Positions 7,863 through 13,341 of a stretch of 38,613 nt of DNA are shown piece after piece. The position numbers and the translations under genes are program-made. The notes below the pieces were generated by a model, which saw only the letters and a list, made by a program, of their open reading frames with translations, did no database searches and was not told the DNA's origin. The first letter of the stretch is position 1. The number at the start of each line of letters is the position of its first letter. The DNA is from an uncultured Mediterraneibacter sp. (lineage in GTDB: Bacteria > Bacillota > Clostridia > Lachnospirales > Lachnospiraceae): NCBI GenBank assembly GCA_944383695.1, contig CALWQP010000029.1, positions 1 through 38,613 on the forward strand. Reading direction: 5' to 3'.

Positions 7863-7964
7863 TTATGGGAAAAAACCTATTATCCATTTAATAAAATCCC
7901 TAACATGGAATCCCTCGCCGCCATTACACTGATTTAACTCTTTTTTTGTTAATTCAATCCACAT
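7863..7964 (-). CDS. Putative double-glycine peptide pheromone (induction factor)
   Basis: The protein has 33 aa; the ATG at 7964 is preceded by AAAGGAGAA. The leader MWIELTKKELNQCNGG ends in a perfect Gly-Gly. The mature part would be the 17-residue, amphipathic, aromatic-rich cationic peptide EGFHVRDFIKWIIGFFP. Short double-glycine peptides of this size, encoded beside a C39 exporter, an AgrC/ComD-like kinase and a LytTR regulator, are the inducing peptides of class II bacteriocin loci (for example PlnA and BlpC types). The gene is first after operator B and lies 157 bp before the exporter start, so it would be autoinduced together with its own exporter. It is too short for most gene callers. 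Confidence 0.75.
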   Translation of the reverse strand: MWIELTKKELNQCNGGEGFHVRDFIKWIIGFFP

Positions 7965-7987
7965 ATTTTTATTCTCCTTTTTTCTTT

Positions 7988-8057
7988 AACCTAACATTAT
8001 TTTGCGATAAACACAATTATCCTGTGCTATTTGGTAGCTAAATGGTGCTATTTGGTC
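7988..8057 (-). promoter_or_regulatory. LytTR-type operator B, upstream of pheromone and exporter
   Basis: Read on the minus strand: GACCAAATA (8057-8049), 12 nt, TACCAAATA (8036-8028), GCACAGG, and at the 34-nt offset TAGGTT (7993-7988) as a weak -10. Repeat sequence, 12-nt spacer and the CACAGG that follows match operator A. It faces the pheromone gene at 7964. Confidence 0.65.
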
Positions 8058-8095
8058 TAATATTAAAAATTAGTTTCTTTTTTCTGCAATTCTGC

Positions 8096-8101
8096 TATAA
8101 T
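8096..8101 (+). promoter_or_regulatory. -10 box of the histidine kinase gene
   Basis: A perfect TATAAT lies 26 bp before the kinase ATG. No clear TTGACA is seen at the right distance. The kinase is transcribed divergently from the pheromone/exporter operon, with operator B between them. Confidence 0.45.
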
Positions 8102-8126
8102 TATTTTCGTGAGGAGGATATATTTT

Positions 8127-9395
8127 ATGAACAATTTGTTTCGCATTTATTTTGATTTTTTGGGAAATCTTATAGAAACATTGCTCTTATTTCGTTTTAC
8201 GGAATTTCAATTGAAACAAAAAATACAACCTCAGTATAAAATCATACTGCTGATTATAAACTTTATATATTCCATTCCCGAAAAACTCCCTTTTTCGGCA
8301 TTAATCAGTATTACTTTTATGCTGTTATTCCTGCTCTATTTCACGCATCCGAATCTCAAACAAGGCTGCTTCATTTTTATAAAATTAGAACTTTATTCCT
8401 ATGCAAGTTCCGCCATCGTTCTGCTTGTACACTCGCTGATTTTTAATGATTTTAGAATTATTTCAACATCTTCACTTTATGAAACATATAAAATAATAAC
8501 CACTTTGTTTCTTTCCTATGTATTCTATGTCTTATATACAAACTATAAAAAGAATCGAAGATTCCACACCCGCTATCACATTTATTTTAATGTGGTGATT
8601 TTTGCTGTCTGCCTTCTCCTCAGCTATTCCACGCTCTATATATGCAGGAGAGAACCGGACTCCCAAACACTTCCCCTGCTTTTTACAACACTTATCATCC
8701 TCATTATCCTGTGCATAAGCCTCTATGACAAATTCCTCACTTTAACAGAGGAAAACGCAGGTTATAAGATTCAGGCGGAAATCAACCGTCTCCAGAAAGA
8801 TTACGCCGTACAGGCAGAAGAAACACTGAAAGACCTGCGCTCTATCCGACACGACATCAAGAACCATCTCATCATTATTGACGGCTACGCGAGGCAGAAG
8901 AATTTTGAGAAAATCCGCGAGTACATCCATAAAATCTACCGCCGTTTTTCAGAAATCCCATTGATACAGACTCCGTCTGTCATCGTTTCTGCAATCTTAA
9001 ATGAGAAATCAGAGCTAGCTCGCCAAAAAGGGATTCCCTGTAAGATCACCTGTGATTTCACTCACATGTCAGCAGATGATTTCTCCATGACAACGATTCT
9101 CGGAAACCTCCTTGACAATGCGCTCACAGCAGCATCCAAATGCCCTGGTGGATGGATGAATGTCAGTCTCCGTCAGGTAGATTCCAGCCTGATAATTACG
9201 ATTGATAACAGTCACGCAGAGAGCATCAGCGAAAAGAACGGTGTATTCGCAAGCACAAAGTCAGATCAGCCTCATCTCCATGGAATCGGCATAAAAAATG
9301 TCCATAAAGCCGTGAAAGACTTAAACGGACAGATTGAAGTATACTATACGGATGATGTATTTCATGTGGGAATTACGTTGCCTAATTATGCCTGA
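8127..9395 (+). CDS. AgrC/ComD-like sensor histidine kinase (peptide pheromone receptor)
   Basis: The protein has 422 aa from the ATG at 8127. A GTG 18 bp upstream overlaps the AGGAGG ribosome site, so it is not used. The N-terminal half has about six membrane helices and little loop, as in peptide receptors of the AgrC/ComD/PlnB type. A coiled-coil leads to the phosphoacceptor box SIRHDIKNHL (H242), then the GHKL ATPase with the N box GNLLDNALTAA and the G box LHGIGIKNV. There is no extracellular sensor domain, which fits detection of a small hydrophobic peptide at the membrane. It is probably the partner of the LytTR regulator at 10928-11716. The two genes are split by a bacteriocin/immunity cluster on the other strand, unlike the usual adjacent arrangement. 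Confidence 0.85.
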   Translation: MNNLFRIYFDFLGNLIETLLLFRFTEFQLKQKIQPQYKIILLIINFIYSIPEKLPFSALISITFMLLFLLYFTHPNLKQGCFIFIKLELYSYASSAIVLLVHSLIFNDFRIISTSSLYETYKIITTLFLSYVFYVLYTNYKKNRRFHTRYHIYFNVVIFAVCLLLSYSTLYICRREPDSQTLPLLFTTLIILIILCISLYDKFLTLTEENAGYKIQAEINRLQKDYAVQAEETLKDLRSIRHDIKNHLIIIDGYARQKNFEKIREYIHKIYRRFSEIPLIQTPSVIVSAILNEKSELARQKGIPCKITCDFTHMSADDFSMTTILGNLLDNALTAASKCPGGWMNVSLRQVDSSLIITIDNSHAESISEKNGVFASTKSDQPHLHGIGIKNVHKAVKDLNGQIEVYYTDDVFHVGITLPNYA

Positions 9396-9458
9396 AAAAT
9401 TGTCTCTTGTCCCACTGCCTTTTTACCTTCTTAGCAATCTTGAAGGAAAATAACAACT

Positions 9459-9488
9459 GAGGGCGTCCCTGAATTTTGGTACACCCTC
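9459..9488 (+). terminator. Probable terminator of the kinase gene
   Basis: The inverted repeat GAGGGcGT ... ACaCCCTC, with a few internal mismatches, is followed by TATTTCATTT. It is 64 bp after the kinase stop. It also lies between this gene and the convergent minus-strand cluster ending at 9539. Confidence 0.45.
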
Positions 9489-9538
9489 TATTTCATTTAA
9501 AGATAATATATAAGTATTCTTTTCAGGCTCCTGCTTTA

Positions 9539-9682
9539 TTATTTCAACAAATTCCCTGCCAATGCGCCAACACCATGTCCTAAAACGTACAGCGCCAACC
9601 AGAATACACCAACTGCGAAAATTTTACTGCCCCAAAAAGCTTTATCGGTTTTAGTGAATGTTTTTTTAATCCATTTTATCAT
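9539..9682 (-). CDS. 47-aa single-helix membrane protein, possible immunity peptide
   Basis: The ATG at 9682 has AAAGGAG nine bases upstream. A basic N-terminus (MIKWIKKTFTKTDKAFWGSK) is followed by one hydrophobic helix (IFAVGVFWLALYVLGHGVGA) and LAGNLLK. It is the last gene of the minus-strand bacteriocin cluster, after a 60-aa membrane protein. Its lack of a Gly-Gly leader argues against its being a processed precursor. The function is unknown. Confidence 0.45.
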   Translation of the reverse strand: MIKWIKKTFTKTDKAFWGSKIFAVGVFWLALYVLGHGVGALAGNLLK

Positions 9683-9810
9683 TTTAGAAACTCCTTTGCT
9701 TCAAACCAGTACACTGCGGTGTTCTTGTTGTTATACGCTTTTTAAACCTGTATAAATTTTTCAAAGTTCATTGATTTCTGCTTGAATTTTTATTAGCAGA
9801 CTGCTTACTT

Positions 9811-9993
9811 CTATTTTTCTTTTATCTTAATATAAATCAGTCCGATCAATGCCCCTGCAATCATTCCCCCTGCAATACCTATCGGGAAAATGAGTATATT
9901 ATTCATTGCTACACTAAGACCTGATCCAAATACACTTCCGCAAGAAAGTCCTAATAAATAAAAAATCAAAAAATATTTTTTATTTTTTTTCAT
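9811..9993 (-). CDS. 60-aa two-helix membrane protein, possible immunity protein
   Basis: The ATG at 9993 has AGGAGAA upstream. A basic head (MKKNKKYF) is followed by two Gly-rich hydrophobic helices (FLIFYLLGLSCGSVFGSGL and IFPIGIAGGMIAGALIGLIY) and the tail IKIKEK. It follows the second bacteriocin-like pair; a 13-bp perfect hairpin (10010-10038) lies between. Position and topology fit a bacteriocin immunity protein, but no family motif is recognised. Confidence 0.5.
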   Translation of the reverse strand: MKKNKKYFLIFYLLGLSCGSVFGSGLSVAMNNILIFPIGIAGGMIAGALIGLIYIKIKEK

Positions 9994-10009
9994 GGATATT
10001 TCTCCTGTT

Positions 10010-10038
10010 CTGCCCTGACAGACTTTCTGTCAGGGCAG
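10010..10038 (-). other. Intercistronic hairpin between bacteriocin pair and membrane protein
   Basis: A perfect 13-bp stem CTGCCCTGACAGA / TCTGTCAGGGCAG with a 3-nt loop starts 7 bp after the stop of the precursor at 10045-10194. It ends directly before the ribosome site of the 60-aa gene. No T-run follows on the minus strand. It is likely an mRNA-stabilising or attenuating stem, not a full terminator. Confidence 0.55.
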
Positions 10039-10044
10039 TTTCTC

Positions 10045-10194
10045 TCAACCTAAAATATATCCTATGCCAAAACCAATCCCAGTTCCTCCTATAAGAGCGC
10101 CTCCCGCCCAAAGCAACATGATCCCAATGCCGTCGCCCTCACGCTCTATTGTTTCATCCATTGATAATTCTACAAAATCTTTTCCCATTTCCAT
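10045..10194 (-). CDS. Bacteriocin-like precursor with Gly-Asp-Gly leader end (peptide 2 of second pair)
   Basis: The protein has 49 aa; the ATG follows AGGAGGTAAG directly after the stop of the partner gene, so the two are coupled. The leader MEMGKDFVELSMDETIEREG has the usual hydrophobic positions but ends Gly-Asp-Gly in place of Gly-Gly, or is cut after Glu-Gly. The mature helix (GIGIMLLWAGGALIGGTGIG and FGIGYILG) has repeated GxxxG (GALIG, GFGIG, GYILG), the helix-pairing motif of class IIb bacteriocins. The atypical leader end is the main doubt about processing. Confidence 0.6.
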   Translation of the reverse strand: MEMGKDFVELSMDETIEREGDGIGIMLLWAGGALIGGTGIGFGIGYILG

Positions 10195-10202
10195 CTTACC
10201 TC

Positions 10203-10373
10203 CTACGAATTACGATTCTTTCTGTTGATCCCAGCCGCTACACCGGCTCCAACTCCTGCTACGAAGCATCCTCCAACGACAGCCCAAAAAATAGCATCGT
10301 CTACTCCAAATATTCCACCAGATGTTTCAAAACACTCCTCATTTGATAATATCTCAAAATTTTTACTATCCAT
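10203..10373 (-). CDS. Double-glycine-leader bacteriocin-like precursor (peptide 1 of second pair)
   Basis: The protein has 56 aa; the ATG at 10373 has AAGGAGG upstream. The leader MDSKNFEILSNEECFETSGG ends in Gly-Gly. The mature part begins IFGVDDAIFWAVVGGCFVAG, continues with GVGAGVAAG (GxxxG motifs) and ends with a strongly basic tail (INRKNRNS). It is the first gene after operator C and lies 8 bp before its partner at 10045-10194. It contains one mature-part Cys and so has no intramolecular disulfide. Confidence 0.65.
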   Translation of the reverse strand: MDSKNFEILSNEECFETSGGIFGVDDAIFWAVVGGCFVAGVGAGVAAGINRKNRNS

Positions 10374-10448
10374 GATAGCACCTCCTTCCTATGTTTTTAT
10401 ATCTCCCGCTTATACCGTGTCGACCCGGCAAAGCCAGTTGATATTGTC

Positions 10449-10518
10449 ATCATATGTGCTTCCGCACACTTTTTCAAGTAATCTGTGCTATTTGGCAAGT
10501 TAATGATGATATTTGGTA
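10449..10518 (-). promoter_or_regulatory. LytTR-type operator C with -10 box, upstream of second bacteriocin pair
   Basis: Read on the minus strand: TACCAAATA (10518-10510), 12 nt, TGCCAAATA (10497-10489), GCACAGA, and exactly 34 nt after the second repeat TATGAT (10454-10449). The geometry is identical to operator A. It faces the precursor at 10373 and overlaps the 3' end of the small coding frame at 10474-10632. Confidence 0.7.
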
Positions 10519-10632
10519 TTCAGGCATAATGGTCGAATCTAGCGCTATAGTTTCTAAGACATCCTTTACGGATGAAGAAACAAACCCGATACCCAGCAAG
10601 ATCAACAACATAACCTGTGTACTTTGTTTCAT
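10474..10632 (-). CDS. 52-aa hydrophobic-headed peptide, function unknown
   Basis: The ATG at 10632 has a strong ribosome site (AGGAGG, eight to nine bases upstream). The product starts MKQSTQVMLLILLGIGFVSS like an uncleaved signal anchor, followed by a polar acidic part (KDVLETIALDSTIMPEYQIS) and one Cys near the end. It overlaps, in another frame, a 77-codon frame that also has a good ribosome site (10520-10753). It sits between the operators facing the bacteriocin pair and the regulator. It could be a secreted signal, a membrane peptide or an uncharacterised leader. Confidence 0.4.
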   Translation of the reverse strand: MKQSTQVMLLILLGIGFVSSSVKDVLETIALDSTIMPEYQISSLTCQIAQIT

Positions 10633-10753
10633 ATCCACCACACCTCCTGAAAGTTATTAAATCCCTTATCAACGACTGCAATATCGCAGATATTCCACAG
10701 TCCCGGATATCTCCATACCATAGCAGAGAAAATAAACAAGATATGCTCCGCAT
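10520..10753 (-). CDS. Possible 77-aa overlapping reading frame
   Basis: The ATG at 10753 is preceded by GGGAGGTGAGAAG, a strong ribosome site. The product starts MRSISCLFSLLWYGDIRDCG and continues with a Cys- and Arg-rich sequence of low-complexity character (FRRCGGYETKYTGY). It overlaps the 52-aa frame at 10474-10632 out of phase for 113 bp, so at most one is likely to matter as protein. It might be a short leader frame that tunes translation of the second. No homology is recognised. Confidence 0.25.
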   Translation of the reverse strand: MRSISCLFSLLWYGDIRDCGISAILQSLIRDLITFRRCGGYETKYTGYVVDLAGYRVCFFIRKGCLRNYSARFDHYA

Positions 10754-10802
10754 CTTCTCACCTCCCGCTAATAGTCCATAACCTTATATCTCCCTATTTT
10801 CA

Positions 10803-10875
10803 TACCAAATATCCCCATTTTCATACCAAATATCACAGGTTTGTTGAAACTCTTCCTGAAATATGATAGCATAAT
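10803..10875 (+). promoter_or_regulatory. LytTR-type operator D, upstream of the response regulator
   Basis: TACCAAATA (10803-10811), 12 nt, TACCAAATA (10824-10832), TCACAGG. The repeat is longer here: a 15-nt block TTTTCATACCAAATA is duplicated. At the 34-nt offset TAGCAT (10867-10872) overlaps two further -10-like hexamers, TATGAT (10862) and CATAAT (10870). It faces the response regulator at 10928, which suggests positive autoregulation. Confidence 0.65.
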
Positions 10876-10927
10876 CCAAAATCTGCCGTGAACGTTTCCC
10901 CGGCTTACAGGAAAGGATATAGGACTT

Positions 10928-11716
10928 ATGTGGAAATTAAACGCCGCCATCTGTGACGATGAAGAATTTTATCGAAATGAAGTGGTAAATCTGCTCTCTA
11001 CCTACGCAAATGAAATGGGATATGACCTCGAGACGGATGTATGGGAGAATGGTTCTTCCATGGTCGAAGCAATGAAAGAGAGTGGAAAAGAGTATGACGT
11101 CATATTCCTGGACGTTGAAATGCCCGGGATTTCCGGAATGGACGCTGCCAATGAACTGCGCCGCATCGGCCAGAACACGTCCATCTGCTTTGTGACCGCC
11201 CACATTGGCTATGCTTATGAGGCTTACAGAGTGGATGCCATAGCCTATATCCCCAAACCCATCAAATATGTTGATATGAAGAAAATACTGGAAAAAGTGG
11301 AAATGTACAGCCACTATCGGCGAGACAAAGAAGAGGCAGAGAAAAGGTATCTGAATATTACATCTGACCGGGCGAATGTTATCATCGATCTGAATAAAGT
11401 AGTTTATATTGAAAAGCGGCGCAATCAGTGTGTGTTCCACTGTACTGACAGGGAACAGATCTGTTATGACTCTCTGCGTAATATCCACAAAAAGCTGGAT
11501 CCTGATATTTTTCTCTACATACATCAGGGTTACATTGCCAGCTTCCCTCATATCAAGGAGGTCCTGCCTGACCGGGTCTGTTTTGGCTCCGGAATGCAGG
11601 CCCCACTCAGCCGCCGCCATTACGCCTCTTTGAGAAAACGCCATTTGGATAAAGTAAATCGGCTGATCATGGAAAGTACCCAGGGGACGGAACCATGGAA
11701 AATTCAGAAAGCATAA
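10928..11716 (+). CDS. LytTR-family response regulator (AgrA/PlnC/ComE-like)
   Basis: The protein has 262 aa. The receiver domain (about 1-125) has the acidic pair D10/D11 and the phosphoacceptor D62 in VIFLDVEMPGISG, and the conserved Lys in YIPKPIK. The C-terminal LytTR DNA-binding domain spans about 140-245. This domain is known to bind pairs of 9-bp direct repeats 12 bp apart, exactly the layout of the five operators seen in this island, one of them in this gene's own promoter. It probably receives phosphate from the kinase at 8127-9395 and activates pheromone, exporter and bacteriocin genes. The start ATG is 11 bp after AGGAAAGGATAT. Confidence 0.88.
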   Translation: MWKLNAAICDDEEFYRNEVVNLLSTYANEMGYDLETDVWENGSSMVEAMKESGKEYDVIFLDVEMPGISGMDAANELRRIGQNTSICFVTAHIGYAYEAYRVDAIAYIPKPIKYVDMKKILEKVEMYSHYRRDKEEAEKRYLNITSDRANVIIDLNKVVYIEKRRNQCVFHCTDREQICYDSLRNIHKKLDPDIFLYIHQGYIASFPHIKEVLPDRVCFGSGMQAPLSRRHYASLRKRHLDKVNRLIMESTQGTEPWKIQKA

Positions 11717-11849
11717 TCCCCCGCGCTGCACTTGTATCACCGCTCAAAATAAGCAAAAAAAATCATAAATTATGCATTTTCGGTTTACATCCTTTACCAA
11801 ATTGTGGTAGCATAAATCCAACTACACTACTGATAAAGGGGGATCTATC

Positions 11850-12578
11850 ATGAAACAATCATTTAAAAAATACGGCGCTGCCCTGGTCATCCTTTTACTT
11901 TTGTGCATGTGCGTCTATCTCTTTATTCTGCTGATCACAAACCGGAGTCTTCCTGTCGTTGCCATGTCCATCATCTCGCTGCTGCTCGTTGGCGTGCTTC
12001 CGGTGATCTTCCTATATCTTATCGTACAGTCTGAAAATACAGAAGCATGGAAGGCAGAGGAGAACAAGTTGGAAGGTTATATAAAGCAGGCGATGGAGGA
12101 AAAAACAGAAACATCTGAGGGAAACAGTGGGATACTGGAGCTCATGCTCTCCAACATGAAAGAACTTCGCTCCTTTTATCAGCTCAGCCGACGTCAGGCG
12201 CGGGGAGCATTCTTCCTCGCAGTCACTATGTGTATCATCGGAGGTCTGCTCCTTCTGCTCTCCATCTCCGCCCTGCTGTTTCTCAACAGCTACAAGGATA
12301 CTCTCACCGTGGGCGCCATCGGAGGCACGATCATAGAGTTTGTGGCCGCGACCGCTTTGTTCATCTACCGCAGAACGCTGGATCAGTTGAACCATTACTA
12401 CCGCTCACTGCACGAGAACGAGCGCTTTCTCTCCATCCTGAACCTGACATCCCGGATTTCCCACAATAAGCAGGACGATGTGTATATGAAAATCATTAAT
12501 TCACAGCTTACATACATCAATCAGGAAAACTGGATGAACATGAATAAAAAAACAGACAGCAAGGAGTCAGAGCAGTAA
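11850..12578 (+). CDS. Membrane protein resembling the TRADD-N-associated 2-TM domain
   Basis: The protein has 242 aa; RBS GGGGGAT. There are two N-terminal helices (about 8-32 and 36-60). A cytoplasmic helical stretch with SFYQLSRRQARGAFFLAVT is followed by two more helices around GGLLLLLSISALLFL and GGTIIEFVAATALFIYRRTL, then DQLNHYYRSLHENERFLSIL. The pattern RRQARgaF, G-T-IIEF-ATaLFiYRrTLdQLnhYY matches what I remember of the two-helix domain found with TRADD-N in bacterial conflict-system proteins (Pfam CyanoTRADDas_TM). The role is unknown. It lies directly after the response regulator, with a terminator behind it, but no operator copy is visible in front. Confidence 0.5.
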   Translation: MKQSFKKYGAALVILLLLCMCVYLFILLITNRSLPVVAMSIISLLLVGVLPVIFLYLIVQSENTEAWKAEENKLEGYIKQAMEEKTETSEGNSGILELMLSNMKELRSFYQLSRRQARGAFFLAVTMCIIGGLLLLLSISALLFLNSYKDTLTVGAIGGTIIEFVAATALFIYRRTLDQLNHYYRSLHENERFLSILNLTSRISHNKQDDVYMKIINSQLTYINQENWMNMNKKTDSKESEQ

Positions 12579-12601
12579 TCAGACTATCAACAGACAAAAT
12601 C

Positions 12602-12640
12602 GGGGACAGCTTCCTTTTGGCAGGCTGTCCCCTTTACATT
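12602..12640 (+). terminator. Rho-independent terminator
   Basis: GGGGACAGC (12602-12610) pairs with GCTGTCCCC (12624-12632), followed by TTTACATTTT. It ends the transcript of the gene at 11850-12578. Confidence 0.8.
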
Positions 12641-12643
12641 TTC

Positions 12644-12713
12644 TTCCAAATATCACCGTTCATCTACCAAACACCACCGGTCCGTTGACCTTTGTTCTGC
12701 CATGTGATAATTT
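12644..12713 (+). promoter_or_regulatory. LytTR-type operator E, upstream of two small peptides
   Basis: TTCCAAATA (12644-12652), 12 nt, TACCAAACA (12665-12673), CCACCGG. At the same downstream offset lies the extended -10-like TGTGATAAT (GATAAT at 12706-12711). It is the most degenerate of the five copies. It faces the small coding frames at 12869 and 12964. Confidence 0.55.
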
Positions 12714-12868
12714 GCTTTCATAAGGCACAAACGTTTTCCTTGCAAGGAAAGATATGAGACATTTATCGCCTTATACTCAAGACAAATCATGTACATGACT
12801 ATAGCAGCATTCATAAACGATTTATTTCTCGCACAGTATCTATCTGCCTGCGAAGATAGGAGGAAATT

Positions 12869-12967
12869 TTGTATAAGGAAAAAGTTTTAATCAGTACAAT
12901 TTATACAGCTATATTTTTAACGCAACTTAAAGTTTCTGGAAATTCATTGATAGGTTCATGGGAATGA
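12869..12967 (+). CDS. 32-aa peptide with TTG start
   Basis: The TTG at 12869 follows AGGAGG with seven bases between. The product starts MYKEKVLISTIYTAIFLTQL and ends SGNSLIGSWE: a basic head, one hydrophobic segment and a polar tail. Its TGA overlaps the ATG of the next gene (ATGA at 12964-12967), a strong hint of coupled translation and so of a real gene. It is the first frame after operator E. It resembles short exported signal peptides or small membrane peptides; no family is recognised. Confidence 0.45.
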   Translation: MYKEKVLISTIYTAIFLTQLKVSGNSLIGSWE

Positions 12968-13125
12968 AAAAAATATTCGTAACACTTGTTTTATTTATTG
13001 TCGTCAGTATAATTAGTTTTGTTTCATCCATATATAAAGCAGGAGAGAAAAATTCCGGTGTTTTTGTTATTCCAGGAAGTATTTCCTTGATTTTTTTAAG
13101 ATATTACTTAAAAAAGAAGAGGTAG
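12964..13125 (+). CDS. 53-aa two-helix membrane protein
   Basis: The product starts MKKIFVTLVLFIVVSIISFV, has a Gly/Lys loop and a second hydrophobic segment (VFVIPGSISLIFLRYY), and ends KKKR. The start overlaps the stop of the 32-aa gene; an in-frame ATG at 12958 is a possible alternative. There is no independent ribosome site, which fits coupling. Being under operator E, it could be another immunity protein induced with the island. Confidence 0.45.
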   Translation: MKKIFVTLVLFIVVSIISFVSSIYKAGEKNSGVFVIPGSISLIFLRYYLKKKR

Positions 13126-13287
13126 ATGACTTTTGCCAACCGATAATGGCATAGACATTAGCATCTGCATCACATATCACGGAAGGTGAAATGCTATCTG
13201 GCGCAATTTTGGAAGAAATCTACATTATTTCTTCCACTGGGCAAAGGGAATGTCAGTTTATACAGTTCTTGACCCATTGCACTTAAT

Positions 13288-13326
13288 AAGGGGACTGCCT
13301 ATCTCCCGGCAGCCCCTTTATTTTTA
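13288..13326. terminator. Bidirectional-looking terminator between island and hydF
   Basis: GGGGACTGCC pairs with GGCAGCCCC around a 7-8 nt loop, with AA before and TTTATTTTT after. On the plus strand it ends the small-peptide operon; on the minus strand it is 16 bp after the hydF stop. It marks the border between the bacteriocin island and the conserved genes. Confidence 0.7.
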
Positions 13327-13341
13327 TCCTGTTTCCGCTTA

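Noticed and set aside
10768-10950. Minus-strand 60-codon frame across operator D
   Set aside because: Its repeated FGMKMG/FGMKIG residues come from the duplicated operator sequence; no ribosome site.
10937-11740. Long open frame of 267 codons on the minus strand opposite the response regulator
   Set aside because: The plus-strand frame has clear receiver and LytTR motifs and an operator; the minus frame has no family pattern and is a shadow.
11761-11820. Sixth operator copy before the gene at 11850 (TACCAAATT at 11795)
   Set aside because: No matching half-site 21 bp upstream, so it is a chance single half-site.
12579-13125. tRNA or rRNA genes in the gap after the membrane protein gene
   Set aside because: No cloverleaf or CCA end could be found; the stretch is explained by terminator, operator E and two small frames.
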